From the NCBI RefSeq assembly GCF_014145325.1, contig NZ_JACHTF010000022.1:1-60565 (forward strand): a DNA stretch of 60,565 bases, given 5' to 3'. Each line of letters opens with the position of its first letter. Positions within the stretch are counted from its first letter, which is position 1. Source of the DNA: Marilutibacter spongiae (GTDB taxonomy: Bacteria; Pseudomonadota; Gammaproteobacteria; Xanthomonadales; Xanthomonadaceae). Of the stretch, positions 53,054 through 60,565 are shown one piece after another. Made by a program: the position numbers and the translations under genes. Under the pieces are notes generated by a model that saw nothing but the letters and a program-made list of their open reading frames with translations, searched no databases and was not told where the DNA came from.

Positions 53054-55768
53054 ATGGCGCGGACGGGCGGGCGTTTGGAACAGGCCGGGCGGCATCGGCG
53101 CGTGGTAGGCACGGGCGGAACCTTGCGACGGGGCGCCGGCGTGCTGGCCGTCGTCGCGCTGCTGCAGGCCGGGTCGGCGATGTCCGCCGGTGTCGTCGCG
53201 CCGCCGGGGGACGACGCCGGCCTGCACGTGACCTCGCCCGACTGGCGCGACCAGGTCGTCTACTTCGCGATGATCGACCGCTTCGACGACGGCGACCCCG
53301 GCAACAACGACCAGGGCGCCGGCGAGTACGACCCGGCCGATGGCAGCCGCTACAGCGGCGGCGACCTGCGGGGTCTCGCCCGGCGCCTGGATTACATGCA
53401 ACAACTGGGTGCGACCGCGCTGTGGATCACGCCGCCGGTCGCGAACCAGTGGCTGAACCCGTCCGCCAGCTTCAGCGGCTACCACGGCTACTGGGCGAGC
53501 GACTTCAGCGCCGTGGACGCGCATTACGGCCGCATCGACGACTACCGCGCGCTGGCGCGCGCGCTGCATGGCCGCGGCATGTACCTGGTGCAGGACGTGG
53601 TGGTGAACCACGTCGGGGACTTCCTCGCCTGCGAACCGCCGGCGCCGGGCGCGCCCGAGCAGAATTGCCGCGTGCGTAGCGACCCGACCGGCCACGCCGC
53701 ACCGGTGCAGTCGCCGTTCGACCGCAACGATCCACGCGATCCCGCGCAGCGCGATGCCGGCATCTACCACTGGACCCCGGCGATCGCGGACTACACCGAT
53801 CGCCGCCAGGAGCTCGACCATCAACTGGCCGGGCTGGACGACCTCGACACGGAAAACCCGGTGGTGCGGCGGGCCCTGCGCAAGGCTTACGGCGACTGGA
53901 TCCGCGACGTCGGCGTGGATGCCTTTCGCGTCGACACCGCTTTCCACGTGCCAGCCGACTACTTCAGCGATTTCATGCAGGCCAGCGACCCCGACGCCCC
54001 GGGCATGGTCGCGGTCGCCGCCGCGACAGGGCGCCAGGACTTCCTGGCCTTCGGCGAGGGCTTCGGCGTCGATGCGCCCTTCGACGATACCCGCGCGCGA
54101 AAACTGGACGCCTACATGCGCACGCCCGGCGGCCTGCCGTCGATGATCAACTTCCCGCTGTACGGTGCCCTGGGCGACGTCTTCGCGCGCGGGCGGCCGA
54201 CCGCGCAGCTGGCCCACCGCATCCGCACGATGATGGCCCTGCACGCCGATCCCTGGCGGATGCCGACCTTCGTGGACAACCACGACGTCGACCGCTTCCT
54301 CGCAGGCGGCAGCGAAGCCGGCCTCAAACAGGCCCTGCTGGCCATGCTGACCCTGCCGGGCATCCCGGTCATCTACTACGGCACCGAGCAGGGCTTCCTG
54401 GCGCAGCGCCCGGCGATGTTCGCCACGGGGTTTGGCAGTCACGGGCGCGACCACTTCGACACCTCCGCGCCGCTTTACACCTACCTGCAGCGTGCGATCG
54501 CGCTGCGTCGCGGCGACACCCTGTTCTCGCGTGGCACGCCGGTGGTGCTGGCCGACAATCCGGCGCGCTCGGGCGCGATCGCCTGGCGCATCGATGGCGA
54601 AGGCGGCCGCCACGCGCTCGTGGCGTTCAACAGCGCCGCTACGCCCATGCTGCTCGACCGGGTGGCCACGGGCCTGCCCGCGGGGACACCGCTGCGCAGT
54701 GCGTTTGCGATCGAGGGTGCGCCACGCGACCTCTTGGTCGGCGCCGATGGAACCATCAGCGTGGTGCTTCCCGTGCACGGCGGCGAAGTGTGGCGCGCCG
54801 GCTCGGTATCCACCCCGGGGAAGGCGGGGGCGCCGTTGCCGCGCGGCGAGGCATTCCTGCCGCGCCTGCAGATGGATCCCGTGCCCGCGGTGATCCGGGG
54901 CAGCGAACAGATCGTGCACGGCCGCGCCGAGGGCGTGGCCCGGATACAACTGCTCGTCGACGGCGATCTCGGCCATGCGCAGACCATTCAAGTCGGCACC
55001 GATGGGCGCTGGCAGGCGCGATTGCGCACCGATGGCATGATCGACCCCGACCGCGTCCACCGCCTGCTCGCCCGCGATCCGCTCACGGGTGCCACCAGCG
55101 ATCCGGCCGCGTTCCGCGTCGCGCTCGACTGGCATCTGCTGGCCGACCGCGACGACCCGGTCGGCGACGACACCGGCCCCAACGGACGCTACCGCTACCC
55201 GAGCGATCCCGGCTGGCGCGAGCGCCATCCGGCCGACATCCACCGGGTCCGCGCCTGGCGTGCCGGCGGCGCACTGCGGCTCGAGATAGGCATGGCCGGA
55301 ATCAGCCAGGCCTGGCATCCGGCCAACGGCTTCGACCATGTCGCCTTCACCGCCTACCTGTCGTTGCCGGGCCGCGACGACGGCACCGCGGTGATGCCGC
55401 AGCAGGCCGCGCGGCTGCCCGGCGACCGGTGTTGGCAATACCGCTGGCGCGCGCACGGCTGGTCGAACCTGCTGACCCGTGCCGAAGGCGCCGACGCCCA
55501 GGACGAGGGCGAGACCGTCACCCCGGGTCCATCGCTGCGCGTGGACGCGGCGGCGGGCACGGTGACGGTGACCTTCCCGGCGAACGCGTTCGATGGCATC
55601 GACAGTCTCGATGGGGCGGTGGTGTACCTGACCACCTGGGACTACGACGGCGGCTATCGGGCACTCGCGCCGGAAGCGGGCCCGGTCCAATTCGGCGGCG
55701 GCGCGCCCGACGACCCGCGCATCATGGACGCCATCGACGTGGCGCTGGATCGCGACGCGTCGCGTTGA
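53054..55768 (+). CDS. Secreted alpha-amylase (GH13) with C-terminal glucodextranase-like module
   Basis: The 904-residue enzyme has a long Arg-rich signal peptide (to about residue 45). The GH13 barrel shows GDLRGLARRLDYMQQLGATA, DVVVNHVGD, VDAFRVDTAFH (Asp294), FLAFGEGFG (Glu335) and FVDNHDVDRF (Asp411), a complete catalytic triad. After a beta-sandwich, about 200 residues (DDTGPNGRYRYPSDPGW, YLTTWDYDGGYRAL) resemble a glucodextranase C-terminal carbohydrate-binding domain. It would cut starch or maltodextrin outside or in the periplasm. A GGGGGAGG site precedes the start. Confidence 0.93.
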   Translation: MARTGGRLEQAGRHRRVVGTGGTLRRGAGVLAVVALLQAGSAMSAGVVAPPGDDAGLHVTSPDWRDQVVYFAMIDRFDDGDPGNNDQGAGEYDPADGSRYSGGDLRGLARRLDYMQQLGATALWITPPVANQWLNPSASFSGYHGYWASDFSAVDAHYGRIDDYRALARALHGRGMYLVQDVVVNHVGDFLACEPPAPGAPEQNCRVRSDPTGHAAPVQSPFDRNDPRDPAQRDAGIYHWTPAIADYTDRRQELDHQLAGLDDLDTENPVVRRALRKAYGDWIRDVGVDAFRVDTAFHVPADYFSDFMQASDPDAPGMVAVAAATGRQDFLAFGEGFGVDAPFDDTRARKLDAYMRTPGGLPSMINFPLYGALGDVFARGRPTAQLAHRIRTMMALHADPWRMPTFVDNHDVDRFLAGGSEAGLKQALLAMLTLPGIPVIYYGTEQGFLAQRPAMFATGFGSHGRDHFDTSAPLYTYLQRAIALRRGDTLFSRGTPVVLADNPARSGAIAWRIDGEGGRHALVAFNSAATPMLLDRVATGLPAGTPLRSAFAIEGAPRDLLVGADGTISVVLPVHGGEVWRAGSVSTPGKAGAPLPRGEAFLPRLQMDPVPAVIRGSEQIVHGRAEGVARIQLLVDGDLGHAQTIQVGTDGRWQARLRTDGMIDPDRVHRLLARDPLTGATSDPAAFRVALDWHLLADRDDPVGDDTGPNGRYRYPSDPGWRERHPADIHRVRAWRAGGALRLEIGMAGISQAWHPANGFDHVAFTAYLSLPGRDDGTAVMPQQAARLPGDRCWQYRWRAHGWSNLLTRAEGADAQDEGETVTPGPSLRVDAAAGTVTVTFPANAFDGIDSLDGAVVYLTTWDYDGGYRALAPEAGPVQFGGGAPDDPRIMDAIDVALDRDASR

Positions 55769-55787
55769 CGCGTGGTGGCCGCCGGGG

Positions 55788-57746
55788 CTACTGGCTGGTG
55801 GCGCCACCCGGCGGCGTGCTGGTGGCTTCCGGCGCGCGAAAGTAGTCGGTGCGGCGGCGCTCGCGGATGCGATCACGCACCCGCTCGCCCTCGACGATTT
55901 CGTAGCCCATCAGCGCGAAGATCCGCGTGCCCATGAAGATCGGGCGCGCGTTGCCGTACCAGTCCACGCAGCTGGCCTGGCAGTCGTCCACGCGCGCGCC
56001 GTCCGGATGCGCATCCAGCGTGCCCATGCCCCGGAGCCGCAGGGCATTGTTGTGCAGGAAGACCACGCTGGCACCGTCGCCAACGCCCTCGCCGTCGAAG
56101 TGCAGGGCGGGCAGTCCGACGATGCCGGTGGCCTCGCCGGTGGGGCGATAGAAGAAGCCATGGGTCCGGTCGTCGCCCTGGGTGCTGTCGGGATGCACGT
56201 AGGCGCTCGTTGCCGCGGCCATCGCATCCAGGCGAACGCCGGTGAAATGCAGGTCCGGCCCGGACGCCCCCACGAGGATCGCATCCTTGCCCATCGCGTC
56301 GATGCGTTCGACCGCATGCCCGACCTGGAGTGCGAACGGGGCCCTGGCATCGCCCGGGCGCAGCGCATGTGCCGGCCGGCGTGCCTTCGGATCGCAGCCG
56401 TGGCATGGGCCCACCCCGTAGACGAGCCAGTCGCCGATGAAGCGGTTGCTGATGTCGTAGGGCGTCGTGCCGGCCGAGGGCAGGGGCCGGTAGTCGCCGG
56501 GGCGGGCGGCACGCCGACCGTCGCCCAGCCGGTCGAGGCCCAGGCGCAGGAGCGCCAACGTGCCCGTCGACCCTTCCGACGCCCACATGCCCTCGCCGCC
56601 GGACTCGCTTCCGACAAGGACGTTGAGCATGCCGTCAGCCTCCAGAAACGACATCTGGTCGATCGGCGCGCCGCTGGTGCGCAGGGCGGTGGGTGCGCTG
56701 CCGTCCAGGGGCAGGCGGTAGAGGGTGGACGCATCGGCTGCATCCTCGTCCGCGCTCAAGGGCGTCGTCCACAGGTAGATGGCGCTTTGCGACACATAGA
56801 ACACACGGCCCTCCGGACCCAGCACGCCCTCGGCTTCGCAATGCATGTCGCCATCGCCCAGCTCGCAGCGGCTGACGGTGTGCAGCACGACCTCGTCATG
56901 AAGGCCGGTCAGGTTCAGGTCCTGGCCCCGCACCCTGTGGATGCGCGTCGCCGGGAGAATCGGGTGGAAGTCGTCGGACGTCGCGCTGGGTGACCAGCGG
57001 CGCAGGGCGGGCATCGACGCCAGCGGGGACGCCTCGTCCAGGTACAAGGAGACCGGGCTGTAGAAGACGAGCGTGGTGCCGATCAAGCGGCTCGCATAGT
57101 TGCGGGCGGAGTAGTAGTCGCTGGCGCGCAGGTGGTACGTCGCCCGATGGGCGAGCGTACCTTCGTCCGACAGGTGGAACAGGCCGATCTCGGTCCCGCC
57201 GCGTTCGTAGCTGTAGCCCACCACCACCACCGTGGAGCCCGACAAGAGCATTTCGTCGTACCAGGTGCGCGAGGGATCGCTGCCGGGCGCGAACGCATCG
57301 ATGGAGGCCACGGGTTCGAGCCGGTCGTCCCCCACCTTGACGGTGAACAGGCGTCCGCGCCGCAGCACCACCAGGAAATCGCCATTCGCCTTGACGATGC
57401 CGCCTTCGTCCACGCCAGCGGTCTGGACATTGGTGATCGAGACCAGGTCGGCCGGCTCGATGCGCGAACCGGTGACCTCGATCGTGTCCAGGGCGGTGGC
57501 GGCAGCTTCGGACGAGGACATGGACAGCGGCGCGGGGACCGCGACCGGGACCGGCACGTTCCTGGCGCGCTCGCGCCGATACTTTTCCTCCGCGGCGCGG
57601 GCCTCGCGTCGCCAGTCCTGCCATTGCGCCAGGAATGCCGTCTCGTCCGCGAACGGCGCCAGGCCTTTCCTGCCAGCGGAGTGGGCCGCAGGGGCCGCCA
57701 TGACGCCGCACCCCACCACTACCGCGACCAGCAGTTGCTTGAGCAT
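55788..57746 (-). CDS. Secreted beta-propeller protein (Beta_propel, PF09826-like)
   Basis: The 652-residue product has a signal peptide (to about residue 24) and a charged linker (WQDWRREARAAEEKYRRERA). The segment NVQTAGVDEGGIVKANGDFL is the opening blade signature of this secreted beta-propeller family, and repeated strands follow to the end. Cysteine pairs (PCHGCDPK, DDCQASCVD) suggest disulfides. The tail is Pro/Ser/Thr-rich. Members are often annotated as copper- or peptide-associated, but their role is unsettled. The ATG at 57746 follows a GGGGGAACGGGG site. Confidence 0.82.
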   Translation of the reverse strand: MLKQLLVAVVVGCGVMAAPAAHSAGRKGLAPFADETAFLAQWQDWRREARAAEEKYRRERARNVPVPVAVPAPLSMSSSEAAATALDTIEVTGSRIEPADLVSITNVQTAGVDEGGIVKANGDFLVVLRRGRLFTVKVGDDRLEPVASIDAFAPGSDPSRTWYDEMLLSGSTVVVVGYSYERGGTEIGLFHLSDEGTLAHRATYHLRASDYYSARNYASRLIGTTLVFYSPVSLYLDEASPLASMPALRRWSPSATSDDFHPILPATRIHRVRGQDLNLTGLHDEVVLHTVSRCELGDGDMHCEAEGVLGPEGRVFYVSQSAIYLWTTPLSADEDAADASTLYRLPLDGSAPTALRTSGAPIDQMSFLEADGMLNVLVGSESGGEGMWASEGSTGTLALLRLGLDRLGDGRRAARPGDYRPLPSAGTTPYDISNRFIGDWLVYGVGPCHGCDPKARRPAHALRPGDARAPFALQVGHAVERIDAMGKDAILVGASGPDLHFTGVRLDAMAAATSAYVHPDSTQGDDRTHGFFYRPTGEATGIVGLPALHFDGEGVGDGASVVFLHNNALRLRGMGTLDAHPDGARVDDCQASCVDWYGNARPIFMGTRIFALMGYEIVEGERVRDRIRERRRTDYFRAPEATSTPPGGATSQ

Positions 57747-57891
57747 CCCCGTTCCCCCTGGATTGGACACGCGACGCCGTGCAATCGCCCGGCGCTTGGC
57801 AGCGTCAGTGTCCCTTGCCGCCGTCCGCCTGCCAATCCCCCGAAGCCCGTCGCGTGCGGGGCAAGCCGCCACGCCGCCACCCCAGGCCTCG

Positions 57892-58254
57892 TCAGCTTCC
57901 GGCGGGTTCCACCGTGATGCGCAAGCCGAGCTCGCCGGTCGACAGTGCCATCGCCTTTCCGATGCCCGTGGTCACCGACGTCGAGACCGACCCCTTGTGG
58001 GTATCGACCTTCGCCGCGACATCCAGTTCTCCTTCCTCGGGCGAGGTGACCGTCACCTGGAGCCGGTAGCCGGACTCCCCATTGATGCTGACCTGGCCCG
58101 TCACGCCATCCCTGACGACCAGCGTGGGCGTGTCGACCACCGTGTCCGCGTGCCTGATTTCGGCGGTGACCTTGTAGGTTTCGGCGGCGAGGCCGGGGAT
58201 CGCGAAAGCGCCGATCGCGGCGAGAAGCAAAGCCTGCTTGTACATCCTGTGCAT
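57892..58254 (-). CDS. Small secreted protein of unknown function
   Basis: The 120-residue protein has a signal peptide cut after about residue 24 (IPGLAAE). The mature domain is all-beta, with alternating strands YKVTAEIRHADTVVDTPTLV, YRLQVTVTSPEEGELDVAAK and a Ser/Thr-rich segment, so an Ig-like or beta-sandwich fold is likely. The ATG at 58254 is supported by a GGAGG site (AACGGAGGATTCC); a second ATG three codons later is possible. The neighbours do not suggest a role. Confidence 0.68.
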   Translation of the reverse strand: MHRMYKQALLLAAIGAFAIPGLAAETYKVTAEIRHADTVVDTPTLVVRDGVTGQVSINGESGYRLQVTVTSPEEGELDVAAKVDTHKGSVSTSVTTGIGKAMALSTGELGLRITVEPAGS

Positions 58255-58370
58255 GGAATCCTCCGTTTGACGTGGGTGTCGCTTTCCAGGCGATGGCGCG
58301 AAACAACGCCGACCTCGATCGATTGTCGGCCACGCACGCGATGCCTTCAACCACCGGAACTCGCGGACTT

Positions 58371-58892
58371 TCATTCGCCGCTCCGGCTGGCGACCCGCTG
58401 CGCCTTGATCAGCGGGAGAAGTATCCGATGGCGGGCCAGGCTCTCTTCGGGCCAGTGCTCCCGGCGGTCGTAGTATTCCGGTACGGCGGGCACGCCGGGA
58501 GGCAGGACGACCCACGGCTGCCTGGACGCCGTGAAGATATGGATGTCCGGTGGCATCAGGTCCGGGTCGTCCAGCGTGCCCACGCGGACGAACCTGATCA
58601 GCGGGCCCATGCCGGAATAGCTGCTCCAGACCGCGATCCTGCACGTCGGGCAGCGGGCGAATATCTGGCCCTTGCCGCTCTCCGAAGGCGTGTCGACGAG
58701 CTCGGGTTCCCCCGCGAGCAGGGTCACCTGGTCCGCCTCGATCAGGGCATTGAGCGCGAACGAAGCCCCCGACTCCCGCTGGCACCAGCGGCAGTGGCAG
58801 CAATGGACGAAGAGGGGTGCCGATTCGAGTCGGTATCGGATGCCCTTGCAGTCACAGCCGCCTTCGGCGGGGAACACATTCGACATTGACAT
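58371..58892 (-). CDS. GFA-family zinc protein
   Basis: The 173-residue protein has the GFA cysteine set: C13-x-C15, C32-H-C34-x2-C37 and C81-x2-C84 (ARCPTCRIAVW), preceded by a SALNALIEADQV-like strand. It is larger and more divergent than the GFA protein at 856-1260; its tail REHWPEESLARHR is typical of a GFA subgroup. As for that gene, the real substrate is unknown. Confidence 0.85.
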   Translation of the reverse strand: MSMSNVFPAEGGCDCKGIRYRLESAPLFVHCCHCRWCQRESGASFALNALIEADQVTLLAGEPELVDTPSESGKGQIFARCPTCRIAVWSSYSGMGPLIRFVRVGTLDDPDLMPPDIHIFTASRQPWVVLPPGVPAVPEYYDRREHWPEESLARHRILLPLIKAQRVASRSGE

Positions 58893-58982
58893 GGACGCTG
58901 CTCCCTACGAACGCTGACAAGTGGACCCAGGCAAGTCGCGGCGCGACTTCGAACCGTTTGGTCGACTGGGGATGGCGCGGAC

Positions 58983-59327
58983 TTATCTGGCGCTCTCCGC
59001 GCACTTCCGGGTAAGCGCATCGATCTCCTTGAAGAGCGCCTCGTCCTCCGACTTGAAGTTGAAACAGGACTTTCCCTGCATCCTCTTCCGGAGTTGTTCG
59101 CTTACGCCCTCCAGGAGGCTTGGGTCCTCGTACACCGGCATCAGGTGATAGCTCACGTAGGACTTCTTCGTCTGCACGGCGCCGAAAAAGCCCGGCTTGG
59201 ATCCGGGCGTGGCGGGCGGAATCTCGATGTAGAGGTTCCCGGGCGCATCCGTCCTGATCGACATGCCCGTGGCGCGGGCACGCATGATCCTTGCCAGCCC
59301 AGCGAACGTCGAATCCAGGTCAGCCAT
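58983..59327 (-). CDS. Conserved-looking hypothetical protein (DUF1801-like?)
   Basis: The 114-residue product has no signal or membrane part. The stretch SYVSYHLMPVYEDPSLLEGV followed by KRMQGKSCFNFKSEDEALFK resembles small proteins of the YdhG/DUF1801 type, but I am not certain. It lies between the GFA gene and the dioxygenase-like gene on the same strand with gaps of about 90 bases each, so a shared transcript is possible. Confidence 0.6.
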   Translation of the reverse strand: MADLDSTFAGLARIMRARATGMSIRTDAPGNLYIEIPPATPGSKPGFFGAVQTKKSYVSYHLMPVYEDPSLLEGVSEQLRKRMQGKSCFNFKSEDEALFKEIDALTRKCAESAR

Positions 59328-59417
59328 GACGATGCTCCTTGTGTCCCGTTGCGAGCGCGAACCGACCAGCCGAGCCGGGAAGCGGCACCGCCTCGAATGA
59401 AGCGCCGGTCCCCGGGC

Positions 59418-60050
59418 CTATCTCCTGCACGCAGGATACCCCGGGATATTCCTCCCCAGGTGGATGTCGCGGGTCACGTACCAGACACCTTCATGCTGGA
59501 TGGGCGTCGAGATCCCGTTTCCGCCACGGTCCTTCGCGATGCGCGCGATCTGCTTCGGCGTGAGCTTCGGGTCGTCCGTGAACATGATGTCGTCGACGTA
59601 ATAGGTCGAGCACCCAGGCTCGAGGACGTGGAAATGGATATGCTCCGGAATGTCTTCCCCCGGGTAGCTGCCGGGTCGAATGGTGTCGAATGCATACCGA
59701 CCCGATGCGTCTGTCTTGACCCAGGCGCGCAAGGTGCCCTGTCTCCTGGTCTCGAGGTTCGGAACCTCCGGCGACTCCGGATAGATTCCCTGGCTGTTGG
59801 TCTGATAGGCGTAAACGACGATGCCGGGTTCGGGGTTGCCCTGTGCGTCGAGCACTTTCCCCACCACAAGCATCGGGGCCCCGGGTTCGGATCCCGGCGC
59901 GATACGGGCGCGGGAGTTCAACCGGGCCGGGATCCCATCGAAAACGGCTTCGCATCCCTCGCAGGGCAATCCGACGACGGGTTCTCTCCCGCTCTGCGCC
60001 GAGGCGGTCGGAGCTGCGAGCAACATCAGGGCAAGCAATGGGGATCGCAA
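59418..60050 (-). CDS. Secreted intradiol-dioxygenase-like protein
   Basis: From a TTG at 60050 (GGAGAA site eight bases upstream), the 210-residue product has a signal peptide LLALMLLAAPTASAQ. The mature part shows the intradiol ring-cleavage dioxygenase core: VLDAQGNPEPGIVVYAYQTN, RYAFDTIRPGSYPGE and PEHIHFHVLEPG with the two iron His ligands. The iron Tyr ligands are likely Y-A-Y and a later YYVDD. Secreted members are mostly uncharacterised. In-frame ATGs further upstream give a non-signal leader. Confidence 0.78.
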   Translation of the reverse strand: MRSPLLALMLLAAPTASAQSGREPVVGLPCEGCEAVFDGIPARLNSRARIAPGSEPGAPMLVVGKVLDAQGNPEPGIVVYAYQTNSQGIYPESPEVPNLETRRQGTLRAWVKTDASGRYAFDTIRPGSYPGEDIPEHIHFHVLEPGCSTYYVDDIMFTDDPKLTPKQIARIAKDRGGNGISTPIQHEGVWYVTRDIHLGRNIPGYPACRR

Positions 60051-60147
60051 GACACCTTCTCCTGTGGTCCCACGCCCGGAGCAAGTTGCGCCGCGAAACG
60101 GCATCGGCTGCCACGGCGAGGATCTGGGATCCAAGAGTGAGATTCCC

Positions 60148-60205
60148 GAAACAGGGGTCAGAGTACCGTTTCTCACCTCTCGTAGAGAAAGCCTACTCTG
60201 ACCCG
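60148..60205. repeat. Inverted repeat with CAGGGGTCAGAG arms (second copy)
   Basis: Arms at 60148-60174 (ACAGGGGTCAGAGTACCG then TTTCTC) and 60185-60205 (GAGAAAGCCTACTCTGACCC) are inverted copies about 10 bases apart. The core matches the palindrome at 434-541. It begins inside the reading frame of an IS3 orfA fragment (60173-60292), which changes to unrelated codons exactly at the palindrome. It is thus younger than, or recombined with, the IS. Confidence 0.78.
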
Positions 60206-60292
60206 CACACCAGGTTGCTGGCTTAGCTGGACGGCGACCGCTTTGAATTCGTCGCTGTAACGGCCGATTGTTCTCGTGCCGGGCTTTGGCAT
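60173..60292 (-). pseudogene. IS3-family OrfA, N-terminal fragment
   Basis: A 39-codon frame begins with MPKPGTRTIGRYSDEFKAVA and continues VQLSQQPGV, the standard start of IS3-family OrfA helix-turn-helix proteins. After residue 29 the normal helix-turn-helix is missing. The codons run into the palindrome at 60148-60205 and stop at TGA (60173-60175). The gene is therefore broken. Beyond its start, TCAGGGTGTCCACTGAAG (60315-60332) may be the IS end. Confidence 0.82.
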
Positions 60293-60451
60293 GGGAACAC
60301 TCCTGAGGGCTAGGTCAGGGTGTCCACTGAAGCGAAGGAGCTACCGCGTCGGCTTGAATGATGAAATGGACGCCTCCCGCGTCGCCACACGGCTTCGATG
60401 AGCCAGACCGATACTGGATCGGGACACGGGAGCACGAGAGGAGTCCACGCC

Positions 60452-60565
60452 ATGCATGCTACGACCGTCGCCATCGACTTGGCAAAAGAGGTGTTCGAGC
60501 TGGCCTTCGCCGATGGGCAGGGCCGGGTGATCGAACGCAAACGTTTGTCGCGCCGGGCCTTCGCC
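60452..60565 (+). CDS. IS110-family transposase, N-terminal part
   Basis: The first 38 codons are in the window and the gene continues beyond the right edge. TTVAIDLAKEVFELAFAD is the start of DEDD-type IS110 transposases, with the first catalytic Asp (D9). An AGAGGAG site precedes the ATG. The element end would lie between the IS3 fragment and this start (about 60293-60451). The rest of the catalytic domain cannot be judged. Confidence 0.85.
   Translation, partial: MHATTVAIDLAKEVFELAFADGQGRVIERKRLSRRAFA

Noticed and set aside
49978-53112. Longer start (1044 residues) for the second TonB receptor
   Set aside because: The extra part runs through the operator region and lacks protein character; the ATG at 52752 has a ribosome-binding site and gives a proper signal peptide.

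Overview
The window is a GC-rich (roughly 70 percent by eye) gammaproteobacterial chromosome segment. It is most likely from the Xanthomonadaceae (Lysobacter/Luteimonas/Xanthomonas relatives). The basis is large TonB-dependent receptors next to glycoside hydrolases, a xanthomonad-style N-acetylglucosamine (GlcNAc) cluster fused to an Entner-Doudoroff operon, REP-type palindromes with a RAYT transposase, and the codon usage. No rRNA, tRNA or CRISPR array was seen. All functions are inferred from sequence features; nothing was searched.

Layout. 1-0.75 kb: scar tissue, with the end of an IS3 transposase, a GGGTCAGAG palindrome and a decapitated DUF1294 gene. 0.85-7.2 kb: small accessory and housekeeping genes (GFA protein, AraC/VOC/membrane-protein operon, M23-like protein, methyltransferase, HNH nuclease, lipoprotein, FAD oxidoreductase). 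7.2-8.5 kb: a REP/BIME array of 134-135 bp period with a RAYT gene inside it. 8.5-26 kb: the metabolic core. On the minus strand lie GntR regulator, nagB-II and nagA. Diverging from them are zwf-pgl-edd-eda. A LacI regulator and a nagP-type permease follow on the minus strand, and then a Glk-family kinase, a TonB receptor and a GH20 hexosaminidase on the plus strand. Together these genes could import chito-oligosaccharide fragments, release, phosphorylate and deacetylate GlcNAc, deaminate the product to fructose-6-phosphate and, after isomerisation outside the window, feed the Entner-Doudoroff route.

26-48 kb: a TPR protein, a second composite repeat cluster, a gamma-glutamyltransferase, two 2OG-Fe(II) oxygenase-type genes, two tandem Sel1-like paralogues, an AAA+ ATPase, a permease, a ParA-like ATPase, SixA, YceI, a phospholipase-D-like lipoprotein, a small basic protein, a thioesterase, a YheT hydrolase, an acyltransferase, a TPR protein with a degenerate sulfotransferase-like end, a PEBP protein and UppP. 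48.5-55.8 kb: a probable malto-oligosaccharide module of glucokinase, TonB receptor and secreted GH13 amylase, linked by TGnAnACGTATnCA operators. 55.8-60 kb: a secreted beta-propeller protein, small proteins, a second GFA protein and an intradiol-dioxygenase-like secreted protein. The window ends in another GGGTCAGAG palindrome lying in an IS3 orfA fragment, followed by the start of an IS110-type transposase.

The most unusual signals are non-coding: a GGGAATG heptamer array occupying the nagA ribosome-binding region with complementary copies upstream in the same transcript; the REP array split by its putative transposase; the palindromes sitting exactly at the break points of truncated genes at both ends; and operators that appear to tie sugar uptake, phosphorylation and central metabolism together.
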